Assembly (NCBI GenBank): GCA_003993805.1
Contig: RSEF01000001.1
Location: forward strand, 93,497,400-93,561,399
Direction: 5' to 3'
Length of the DNA: 64,000 bases
Source of the DNA: Himantopus leucocephalus
Lineage: Eukaryota > Chordata > Aves > Charadriiformes > Recurvirostridae
Both the position numbers and the translations under genes were made by a program. This document shows positions 13,401-24,735 of the stretch, one piece after another. How positions within the stretch are numbered: the first letter of the stretch is position 1; each line of letters begins with the position of its first letter. The notes under the pieces are model-generated. The model saw nothing but the letters and a program-made list of their open reading frames with translations. It was not told the origin of the DNA and made no database searches.

Positions 13401-14659
13401 TAAACACATATACCAAAATGTGTCAAACAGTTTCCCTATCCAATTACACTCCCCTCACCCCCCTGCTTCCAGGCAACATAAGCAAACTCTTAAAATATAA
13501 GAAGATTTTGAGTAAAACTTCAAAAACCTTACCTAACAGAAATCTGCCACTTCCTTCTAGTCACCCCAACAGCTTATTCTAAAATCTCAACAGAGGTTCA
13601 AGTACCATGAAACTATAGCAATAGCTACTTTAAAACAAGCAATATTATTAAAAGAATCTGTGATTAGACTATTTTTGCCAGCAAGAACCATAAATAGACC
13701 TAATAATTAGAATCTGAAACCAGACAAGTACAGGCTAGAAACAGGTGCAAGTTTTTTAAACAATCACTGTAATTAACTATTGCAGCTGCTTATGCAGGAA
13801 CACTGTACACACTCAAAGTGTCCACAAGCTGTCTAAATGTCATTCAGAAAAGACCACAAATTATAACACTTGATAGCCAAAATCACTAACCGGAACTTAA
13901 TGTGCTTTAACTATGCACGCAATAGCAAGCCTTGCCAAGACAATGACTTTTAACAGAAGTCTCCTATCTGCTGTGACCCAACAGGCTCTTGAGAAACTGA
14001 ATTCCAAAAAAAAAATAATCCCAAAATGCTTTCAAACTTGTTCATAAGATTCAATATCAAAAAAAGGAATAAAAATTAAAAGGGAGTCAAGAAAGGAAAA
14101 CTGGCCACCAGCAACTGTTCTCTCACACTAAAAAGCAGAGCACTGGGTCACCATAGCAAAAAGGACTACCAGTTTGTTATCATTTGGATTTTCAGCAGAG
14201 GGACAGACAAAACCTGTTAAAGCATGTAAGTATTTGTGTAAGTCTGTCATCCAGAAACAAACCCCTGTGTGGAAATTCTGAACTCTTGCCCTTTTGTCAA
14301 GTTTAATCTTCAACCAGAGGCTACTTTCAGAGACACGGTGAAACAAAAAGATAGGCCTTAATTTAAAAAATAAGTAAATAAATAAATCTTTTGAGAGTCA
14401 GTGCCTAAAAAACATTTCACTTGTTAACTACAAAAGTTGCTTTTCCTTCCAATCTTGCAGCATACATGATTTTATGACATCCACACATCTTACAAACCCA
14501 TTGTTTTCCTATTATACGGAGAAAATGCATTCACAACACACAAGGATACTGGATACATATCTACTGCCCCTCACTGCCCAGAAATTAACCTAAATTACAG
14601 ATTCCTTGAGTGGTTTCTTTTATACAAATGTGACAGTAGAATTAATTTCTAGCAAGTGG
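10458..14659. other. Intron 1 stretch, nothing recognised
   Basis: A-rich on the + strand, with no repeat terminus or credible reading frame. Confidence 0.5.
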
Positions 14660-15560
14660 TTAGATTTGCATATGACACGGTACTGCTCCTCAAGCACAAG
14701 GAACATGAGATAGAGTCCTTATTCAAGTCCTCTTATTCCTCTCCATCCAGTTTCAGAAGTTTTTCCTCTTGGTATCACACTTCCCCTGGACCTTCTCAAT
14801 GTTCCTATTTCCTGCCTTCCTTTACTATTATTTGTACCAACTTAGGCTCTGCTAGCTTGCTTCCTTGGTCTTCCACAAAGGCATGGCCTCTGAACACCAG
14901 TCCTCCTCACTTTCATCATTCAACTTCTTTGGACCATGACAGGTAGAGGAGAGAATTAACTCACTGACATAGGCACTCTCCTTTAATCCTAACTACCCTC
15001 TCTTAAATTCCACGTAGATCTCCTCCAAACACAACTTCCTTCCACTTCTGTGCAAAAAATGATGTCCCTAATTGGTCTCTTTTGCAGCCATATCTTAGAC
15101 CAAGAAGCTGGGCCTTCAGCAACCTTCATCACTGCTCTACGATGGAAGCTCACAGATCCTATTCCAGATCTGCTCCCTTGTCTAAATCAAAACTTCAGTC
15201 TGACATTTCTTTGTAGATAGCTGGGTGTCACCTTCAAGTCAAATGAACTGTAACTTAACTTCTAATCTTCCTCCCACATCTTTTGTTCAGCAGTGGAAAC
15301 TTCTCCATTGCCCAGATTGCCACTGTCTGGGCATTCTTCCCATTTCCTAGAACTTGACTATACCTAAATTTTTCTGCTTAGTTTCCGTGTATTTTAAATG
15401 CAGTCTTTCTTAACCCATACAGTTAGAAGCCCTCAGAGTTTGATCTCGTTCTGTTCATCCAGCAATTCTGTTAGGAAGACAACCCACTTAACTACTTGCT
15501 TCCTTACACTGCCTTTCTGTATTTTTTCCCTGCAAAAACTAATTCATTATATGTATTTTT
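14660..15560 (+). mobile_element. Possible old L2-like LINE fragment
   Basis: A pyrimidine-rich + strand stretch within an otherwise A-rich intron. Weak matches to a LINE reverse transcriptase C-terminal half occur in the expected order: FAYDTVLL at about 14667, LGVTFKSN at about 15221, an ELDY block at about 15353 and LQKLIHY at about 15532. Stops and frameshifts are frequent. The reading rests on short motifs, so chance similarity is possible. Confidence 0.35.
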
Positions 15561-18500
15561 CTAGGCACAATAGAAAGAAAACATGGACACTTCTAGATGT
15601 CTGATATGTTAAATTCACAGATTTCCATGCTGATCAACGGCCACTGCTGCTGTTACTCCTGTATCTGTCTTTACCCAGTTGTTTTCCTTTGTCTTGAAAT
15701 TTAGGCAGGGCCTTTGGAAGCAGCTCTGGAATGAGGACAAGCAAAACCCTTGGGGAATATATTTAGAGAGAATTTCAAAAACACAGATTGAATGGACACT
15801 CAGAATTTGCAGAAGGGGGTGGAGAGTTGAAGCACATCCCTTATGCATGAAGATCAAGCCCTCTGCAAAACTGAAAGCCAAAAAATTCTTTAGTATTGCT
15901 AGATACCTTTTATAAGATTTTGGAACATAGCCAGAATCCTCATAAATCATCATAAGGCAATACACCAAATGAAATACTTCATTAATAAAGTGCATTAGCA
16001 TACAAGACATCTCTTGTTTTCTTTCACAATGACAATAATAAGTACAACACATATCTGCCAGTTAAAAACAAAAAACAGTACAGATTCCATAATCAAATGT
16101 GGAACGTGTATAACTTCTGAAGGAGACAGAGACATACTGGCAAAGGGCCATCCTTAGGGAATTATTTGCTTCCTATGTTATGAATGTTAACATGAACAGA
16201 ATTAGGAAAGTTTTTTATTCCTGGGAGTCTGCCTAGTGCCATGACCATTAGCAAAGGCATTTGTTCCTGGTCTCTCTCTACAGCAGCCATGTAACCCCAA
16301 GCATCAACTCAAAAAAAAAGGAGGATGCCAACCTCAAGCTAATGGCTTTCTTGGGACCTGAAAGCACTGTCAGACCCGACACAGTCAGCTTAAATTTTAC
16401 TAGTGAAGAAAGGCAGATGTTTTCTACAAACACCCCATCAGTTGTATTCATATTAGCAGCCAGGCATTTGTCAGCGCTAAGAAGGGCCACTAGAGACTGC
16501 GTAAGCATTTTAAGCTTACATGAATTTTTGTAGTTTTGTAGTTACAGTATCAGCTGAAACAGATTTTCAGAAGAATCAGATCAGCTATTTCAAGAATATG
16601 ATACTTTTTTTTAAGACTACAACAACAACAAATGCAACTTTCATTAGTGAGGAACAAATAAAAAAAATACAAATTATATATAATGCTTTACACAAGTTTT
16701 CAACTAGACATAAGCAAATTCATTCAGTTTTTAGTGTCTTTGTAATCCAGGTATGAAAATACTTTATTAGGAAAAGCAATAGATGCATACAGTTCAACAA
16801 TGCAGACTTTGCAACCACTGCAGCTCTATCAAACATATCTCATTTAGATACTTTTTGCTCAAATGATGTAAAAGAGAATACAATTAGATTTGCCTCAAGG
16901 CACTAACACAATCAAAAGCAGGCATTACTTCAGAATTTTTGCTGATTAAAGAAACTTGATTTAACAGCTGCAGCTAATTAGTCCTGTGCAGAATATTAAG
17001 CCTCCGCAGAACAAGGTCTTAAATCCGATTGCCAAAGCACTTACAATGCTAATACAGAGGAAAAAGTTTATTATTTAGGAATTAATCTTACTTCTAAAAA
17101 ATGACAATGAAAAGCCTAAGTCGTACTAAAAGTTTACGAAATTTACAATCTCTTCATGTTTTATGAAGAAACCTGAATGAGAAGAATGTTGCTACCTGCC
17201 TCGTGTAAAAGTATTTTAAATAGCTTCCTGTATTCCAGCACCATACTGACTGAAGCATCAGATCTTCCTTTCCAATTACTACCCTGATGAGACAGATTTA
17301 TTTATATTTTTTTTTAAGTAATAATGATGTAAGAACTTTACAAGGTGTAGGAGTGAAAAATACATATAGACTATACGAATAAGAAACAGAACAAGAAGTC
17401 AGTACTGAACAAGAGAATTGAGTAGGACAAAAAGCCAGAAACGAACGAGATAGTAAGAATGAACATCTGGAAACTGAGAGTTTATTTAGATGTGAGATTT
17501 GAACAGCACCAAAAATACTAAGATAATTTTAATTCAAAACTGCAGAAGCCAACTACAATTAACGATGTCAAACCACAGAATTTTCTCCTCTAAACCACTC
17601 TAGGTAGCTGGAAACACTGCTGTTGTGCAAATTTAGATATGTATATAGTAATCTATCAGGGCATTTACACTTTACCACAGTAAAATCTAAGACAGTATGG
17701 ACAAACATCTTGCACGCTATACTATTTATTGATATAAGAGACAGTTTGATCAAGGCAGAATAATACATAGCTGGTCCTGTAATACTGAGAAAGCAATTTC
17801 CAGAACTGGGGTCTCAGGCAAGAGCAGTGTGTCATCTCTGCTTTTTATTAAAGGTGGCATTTTACAAGTAAACACATTTACACATAGGATAAAGCAGTCC
17901 CATTGATGTTAATGGCACAGATCAGATACTGAAGCACATGCTCAAGCAGAAATAAAAGGAACAAGAGCACTTCCCATTACACAGCATCAAGCTCTTAAAT
18001 ATTATTTTATGTCCAGTCTACTATTACTGCCAAAAACTAAGTTTCCAATGGAAAAAAAAAAGAAAAAGCCCACCCCACAAAACAGAGACAAACCCAACAA
18101 CACAAGCCAGGAAGGAAAATAACACTGGTGTATTCTATAATTTAGCATACATCACAAAAGTTGCTGCAGAATCTGAAGCATTACTATATTTTTCATACCA
18201 CTCAAAGCTCATCTTTCTCAGACATCATCATGCTGCCATCTTTACAAAAGTTGGGGTTTTTTTCTTTATTCTATAGAAAATTAAATATATACACTCATTT
18301 TTCACAATGATAAAAACAAACCTGTTTTGATGGCAGCTTTTTCCCAGGAAACCACAGTCCTACTTAAGCTGCCCAATATTAAACAGAATTCTAAAATTAG
18401 CCAGACTTAGATGGCTAATTTTAGATTCAGAAAATAGATTCAAACACCTGAAAACCACGATTATTACAGGTTTCCGCTTCACCTTAATTCTCACCCTTTT

Positions 18501-18889
18501 GAGCACACGAAGAGCCACATTAAAGTTGCATGTGCAAGTGCAGAATTAGCACTTCCTACGCTATTTAACATTTTAACGTTCTCTGGAGTGAAAAGTTTTG
18601 GGGTTTTTTAAAATGTTATTCTTACATAATTTTTTACCTAAAGAAAATGAATCATGGGTCCCTTTTTGTACAATACCAGCAACTATTTCAGTATATGCTC
18701 TATGGAAGCTTGCACAACAGTACTGACTTGCTATTCTTTCACCATCTGCACTAGCTACATTGCCGGAGAGTTGCGCCAAGACAGGGTGCTGGGTTCATAA
18801 CCTTGGATCGGTACAGGAATTTTGGGAGGAGATGGGGGCAGAAACAAGGAGAAGGTGACAATAAAGGAACTCCAATCATATGTTCATAA

Positions 18890-19153
18890 GAAGAACAAAA
18901 GGTAACTGGCACAAACTTGAGCATAAGAAGTTCCATCTAAACATGAGGAGGGACTTCTTTACTTTGAGGGTGGCAGAGCACTGGCACAGGCTGCCCAGAG
19001 AGGTTGTGGAGTCTCCCCCTCTGGAGACATTCAAAACCCACCTGGATGCCATCCTGTGCAACCTGCTGTAGGTGACCCTGCTGTGGCAGGGGGGTTGGAC
19101 TAGATGATCTCCAGAGGTCCCTTCCAACCCTGACCATTCTGTGATTCTGTGAT
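18890..19153 (+). mobile_element. CR1 LINE, 5'-truncated 3' end
   Basis: About 264 bp ending in CCATTCTGTGATTCTGTGAT at 19153. The body includes the usual terminal segment (CATGAGGAGGGACTTCTTTA, GCACTGGCACAGGCTGCCCA and GGTTGGACTAGATGATCTCC). It is antisense to MAN1A2 in intron 1. It is very similar to the copy at 27578, which is inverted relative to it. Confidence 0.95.
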
Positions 19154-19925
19154 AACACAGAGCATCCTTGCTCTCCCTTCTATCCTGATCTTTTCTGCTC
19201 CCAGAGTCACAAATCCCCCCGTTTCACACATGATATTGCCAAAGGAGGAAAAATGTTCTGGAGGCACGCAGAAAGTGTTCAGGAGTGACTGAAAGGACCC
19301 AAATAGCCCCCAGAAATTGAGGAATTTTTAAGTAGAAGCCTTAGCCAGATGAGAAATTCCTTTTCCTTCTGCGTACCCGCATAGTAAAGAATAAAAGCAA
19401 CTTCTTAGCACATCTATTGATTATAGCATGCTCCTGTTCAGGTAGTTTAGCCCAATAACAGAACATGTGATATTAGTTTGATTAATAAGCAGTGAAAAGT
19501 TTCCTAACATTTCACCTGAGATACAGAAACAGCAATATATGAGAAAACATTTAAGCAAAAGAGAAACAGGATTTTACCTGTTTACCTTCACAAGATATAG
19601 CTTGAAAACCCTCCTCCAACATATCAATGGCTTGCTGAAATCATGATGTAAGAACGTCACAAAGAAAGCTGCATTAATTCCTTGCAATGGGAAGTGCTAA
19701 ATATAAACATATTAAATACTTAATATACCAGGACAGCCTCGCTCTCCACATGTGGTAGGACAGATAACACTTCTGTGGCATTCCACATAGATATTATAAG
19801 CTTGTTCTAAAACTAAAGAACAAGAGGGGGCATACTTGAAAAGAATTTGCCCAGAAAAAACCCTACCAAAAAACCACACTAAACATGAATACAGGAAGAA
19901 CAATAGCAGAAAGAGAATAACTCCT

Positions 19926-20329
19926 GGTCTGAGGTGACTGGTGACAGCCAACACGGCTTCACTAAGGGCAAATCGTGCCTGACAAATTTGGTGGCCTTCT
20001 ACGACAGCATTACAGCATTGGTGGATAAGGGGAAAGCAACAGATGTCACCCACCTGGACTTGTGCAAAGCATTTGACACCGTTCCACATGACAATTTTGT
20101 CTCTAAATTGGAGAGACATGGATTTAATGGATGGACCACTCAGTGGATAAGGAACTGGCTGGATGGTTGCACTCAAAGAGTTGTGGTAAATGGCTCCATG
20201 CCCAAGTGGTGACCAGTGACAACTAGTGTTCTTCAGGGGCTGGCAGTTGCTGACCAGTGCTGTTCAACATGAGCCAGCAATGCCTGCTTGCAGCCCAGAA
20301 GGCCAACCATATCCTGGGATGCATCAAAA
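19926..20329 (+). mobile_element. CR1 LINE RT fragment with internal deletion, cut by an assembly gap
   Basis: The + frame from 19934 encodes [20 protein letters not shown] and later [14 protein letters not shown] and [19 protein letters not shown], the CR1 reverse transcriptase palm. At about 20265-20270 (CAACAT) the sequence jumps to a much later ORF2 segment (MSQQCLLAAQKANHILGC), losing the segment with the FADD catalytic loop. The element then runs into a 100-N gap. Confidence 0.9.
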
Positions 20330-20429
20330 NNNNNNNNNNNNNNNNNNNNNNNNNNNNNNNNNNNNNNNNNNNNNNNNNNNNNNNNNNNNNNNNNNNNNNN
20401 NNNNNNNNNNNNNNNNNNNNNNNNNNNNN
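20330..20429. other. Assembly gap (100 N)
   Basis: Exactly 100 Ns, a conventional size for an unknown-length gap. It lies between a CR1 fragment and a long A-rich low-complexity tract. Apparent open frames across it are artefacts. Confidence 0.99.
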
Positions 20430-20439
20430 GTCTTGCTCT

Positions 20440-20525
20440 GAAAAAAAAAAAAAACACCAAAAAAACGCAAAACCCACAAACCAAAAAAAAAAAACCCAAA
20501 CCAAACAACAAACAAGCAAACCATA
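20440..20525. repeat. A-rich low-complexity tract with C interruptions
   Basis: Runs of A (up to about 14) alternate with CC, CCC and CAA. It sits directly after the gap and probably caused the assembly break. Adjacent long open frames are composition artefacts. Confidence 0.85.
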
Positions 20526-23500
20526 AAACAGACCAAGAAAACTTTTCAAGCAACGCAGTTAACAAGCAAACACCTCTATTAACCCACTTTTATTTTCCTA
20601 AGAACAGGTTTTATTTATATTAAAATAACAATCAGAAAAAATTAAACACACGAACTGTGAGCAGTAATATTCAGCTGACATTTAAAAGCGTCAAGTAAGT
20701 AACCTTAAGAACAGAGCTCGAGATGCCAGAAAGGAAAAACAGGGTGCCAAAAGACATTTGCTGTATATAATTGTGTTTGGGGGTAGAGGTGTGGGGGTTT
20801 TTTTAAGGAAACAAAGCAGCAGCAAGCACTAAAAATTATGACAATCATTTTAATATATCTGTGATTTAAAATGGTAAGGTTGGACCTTTACATCCATAAG
20901 AGATTCCACCGTTTGAGCTAATAGAGAATGACAGCCTCCTCCTATCAGTTACTATGTAGGTCAACAACAGAGGAAGAGAAAAATACCTTGTCAGAGTTTC
21001 ACACGTATCGGCTTGCAGCAGGAAAAAAAAAAAGATTCCAGCTACAGTTTCACATGATGTTTAAGCTGATTAATACCTAGCTACTGCCAAGTCAAAGGTC
21101 CCACTCAACCTTGCACCAGGTCCAGCACTTGTCAGTGGCTGGTGAACTGATTGAGGGTCTTAACACAGTAAACTGTCTGAGGGCTTGGTAGTGGTCTCCT
21201 GAACATTTGTTTGTTCTGAGGTTCTTTGCATGGGGTTAGCTCCCTGAATTAGCTGAAGGTGGGATCAGATAGCAACCAAAGCTAACACGGGTAAAGAAGC
21301 AGGAGCAATCTTTCCTCTACAGATGAGTCCACACCGCCTTCCCTTAACAGAGGCTGCCAGAGACAAATGTGTAAATTGTGGCTTTAAGGCGACTGGTATA
21401 ACAAGAAATGAAACTAACCAGAGTTCAGAAGTAAACACTCAAAGCTAACAGTAATAAGGATCTGCTGGAAACTGAGGACTATTAAATAAAATAATGGTGA
21501 GATAAATGAACTGACTGGACAAGCCACACAACACCTAGAGCAGAAATCACCAATGCAAGCACAGGCCATAGCAGGTTAATCTTTGCGAAGTTCTTCTGAT
21601 AACCTCAGAGGGGACCCATCTGCAGACCCAACTTCCAGTCAGGGAAGAGATGACACGGCCTTCACTGTATGCCCAAAGTATGGAAGCCACATGTATCCAC
21701 TGGTAAGAGAATATCCCTGGATGAGTAAGAGTTGCCAACCATCAGCATGGGTCCCCTCTACTCATCACCAGCCAGACAGTGCACAGGAACACAGCTTCTC
21801 TGGTGTTGCTGCAGTGAGTCGCTGATGGCTAGAAAATTAGTGGTTCTGTAGCAACATGTCAATTAGCATGTGGATGATGCTTGTATGTCTACATATGCTG
21901 CTGATTTATCAGGTTAAAGATTGGCTGTGTGTAACTGCAGTATTAACAGTATGATCAACAATAATAGTTGGAATATCGGTCTGTGTAATGAGGGATATTG
22001 TAACTCTATATTCCTTGTGTTGGTCACCATCTCTGTGCAAATCATGCTTTAAGTTTCATGGCTTTAGTTGCCCTACAAAAACAAGCTCCCTTACTTATGC
22101 TGGTACTCAGGAGACCAGGCAGCAAGCCAGTCAGCCAGTGATGAGCTGAGCCAGCTGAAAAATCACTGATCATTTCAGGCCAAATCAGGTCTCCTAACTG
22201 GCCAACTGCCCAAGCACTGTTGTTGGGGCAAGGATATAGGCAAGATTAACTGGCTGGGGACACAGCAGAACAGGACATGAGCTTCAAGTGTTACAGACCT
22301 GCATGTTCAGGGATGTTAAATTAGAACCCAAGCTATAAGGAGCATGTTTTTTGCACAGAAACTCACATGGCCATTAACCCGTCATTCCCACCATGACTTC
22401 TGTGCCCTCACTCAGCCATATGGTTTACTCTCCTCTAGTTTATCCCAATCATATTGCTTCCTCCATCAGATAAGAGTCACTCCCTACCATCCTAAATTTT
22501 ATTTATGCCTTACTGAGCACCATCTTGCTTCAAATGTCTCCTCTCCCCAGTGCCACTCTGATTAGTCTTTGGTATCTTGCTCAGCCAATGCCCGCCTCTT
22601 CTTATGCCTCAGACAATGTCAATCTTCTACTTAGGGGAAAAAAGGGAGGAAAGCAAAATGCACTATTTCACAGTCATCCCACCCCTTTTTATTTTGCTCC
22701 ATGCACAGTTCCCATCTCTAGCTTCCTAAGAAAGAAAATAATAATTCCTTCTCACCACCACCAAGGCTCTCTGCTAGTCCTGACTTACTTTCACCCTCTA
22801 GGTTCCTGTTCCTAATCAGGTACTTATTTCCCTTTTCCCCACCCCCTGTACTGGTAAAATGACAGTTATATTAGCTGAAGTAACCTCTTCTTCTTGATGC
22901 CTGTGTTCAAAAGGAGTACCACAGTAAGTATGGTAGCTCCCTCCTTCTACACCAGGAGTCTTCTCAGCAGCAAACCCATAGACCCTAATCAACTGAAGAA
23001 CAGCTGGAGAAAGTTAGCAATTTAAGCAATAGCCATTATGAGAGTATAGTCTTGGTCTAAAAAATTCTCAATTGTTCAAATATAAAATAAGTTGACAGCA
23101 AAAATACACATGAAGAGACAAAGGCTATTGCAAAGTGAAAGCAGCAAACAGGGTATAATGCAGACTCAGAGATGGCAAACTTTCAGGTAAGCAGATGGTA
23201 CCAGACTTCTCTGCACGGGAAACCCTCTGGCAGGTTCTACAGAGCTCTAAGGAAGTGACTACCCTCATACAGATGTTCTGTCGACACAAGCTACAACATT
23301 TCCATAATGCTATTTTACTCACCCAGACAGAGTTGTTTTGCACATCCCAGAAGCAACAGTGCTTCAAATATCCTAGTGGAAGTTCACGCTACTGCTCAGA
23401 TTTATCCTCATCCTCCACCTATAACTGTTACCATACAGCTACACAGTAAATTGATGCCTGTATATCAATGCATTTAAAAATCACAATTCATTACAGGGGG

Positions 23501-24596
23501 ACAACACTACTAGGGGTGAGCAGCTTAGTCCAAACAGGAACTAAAAATACAGGTCTACAGCAATTTCTCTTGACTTGCTCCTTTCGCCACCAGGAAACAC
23601 TTAGGCACAACGCTCCTGGCTAATACAGCATCACTGCTAGTCAATTAGCCTTGCTGTGGCATAAGAGCAGCATTAGATTAGTCTGAAAGACACAGACCAG
23701 CTCCATGCACCATAGGACTGGCAGGATCACACCAGTCACCAGCACTCCCTTCCCTCTGTGTGGCAGCGGTTTAAAAAGTAGTCCTGCTTCACAGAAACTG
23801 GAAGAATTATGGGGCAACAATAGAAAAAAAAATTAATTTGAACTCAGCCTCAGAATACCAATAGCTTTCAGAAGGTATTTTGTAACATGTCATGAGAAAA
23901 ACCCAGGCAGGACAGGAGCTGCAGGCAGGCAATGTTCTGTTGTTAAACGAAGTCCTTATTTCAGAGGAAAAAAAAAAATCAAATATATATACCACTTATA
24001 CTGTGATTCAAAAGGATTTTATATAAGAGGACACAGACTGCAGCGTAGGTATACTTTTAACAGTAATATTGGATTAGTTAAAATGGAAATACTCTATAAA
24101 AGTTCTTCTCCCATATAGCACCTCTGGGACTGGTTAGAAGGAGAGAACAGCAAAGCTTTTTACCTCTCTACTTGGCAAATCAGCCAAAACAGTAACTAAA
24201 GATAGAGCAATGAAATACTTAGAAATCATGATGTACAGTCTAACCTGCACTGTTCCACAAAGCAAAACTGTATCTCATTACTCCCTAAGTTCTTTAATCT
24301 TGTCAATAAAGCAGAGGATGAAAGACAACTGTGTGACAAATTATTTAGCCTTCCAGGTGCTTTTAGTAAGTTTCCACATTAAAATAATCCATCCTGCTAA
24401 TAAACTACACAATTTTGATTTGAGACACATAATTGGGCGTCAGGGTTTTTCTTCCTTTTAAAAGAGGCCAGAAAAGCAACACTGGATCAGTAACTCCCCA
24501 CCCAACAGAATGCAACAATTCAAGGCTCACACTGCTCAGTACATTTATGAATATGGAAAGCAGCTTTTTGCATGTCAGAAGAGAATACAGTCCCCA
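20526..24596. other. Intron 1 stretch, no recognised feature
   Basis: Intronic DNA between the gap and the next CR1. The part at 22.34-22.85 kb is pyrimidine-rich on the + strand like the L2-like fragments but has no clear RT motif. Confidence 0.5.
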
Positions 24597-24735
24597 TCAT
24601 AGAATCACAGAAAAGTTGATGTGGGAAGGGACCTCTGGAGGTCATTTTGTCCAACCCCCCTGCTCAATCAGGGCCACCTAGAGCTGGTTCCCCAGGACCA
24701 TGTCCAGACAGCTTCTGAGTATCTTCAAGGATGTA
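24597..24735 (-). mobile_element. CR1 LINE 3' fragment
   Basis: The + strand reads TCATAGAATCACAG and then GGGAAGGGACCTCTGGAGGT and CCAACCCCCCTGCTCAATCA, the reversed CR1 3' UTR. Similarity ends near AAGGATG at 24733. It is in the same orientation as MAN1A2. Confidence 0.9.

Noticed and set aside
15615..16052. 145-codon minus-strand open frame in intron 1
   Set aside because: No recognisable domain, no splice context, and flanked by non-coding DNA; consistent with chance.
20223..20623. Several open frames crossing the 20.3-20.4 kb region
   Set aside because: They consist of Ns and low-complexity A/C sequence.
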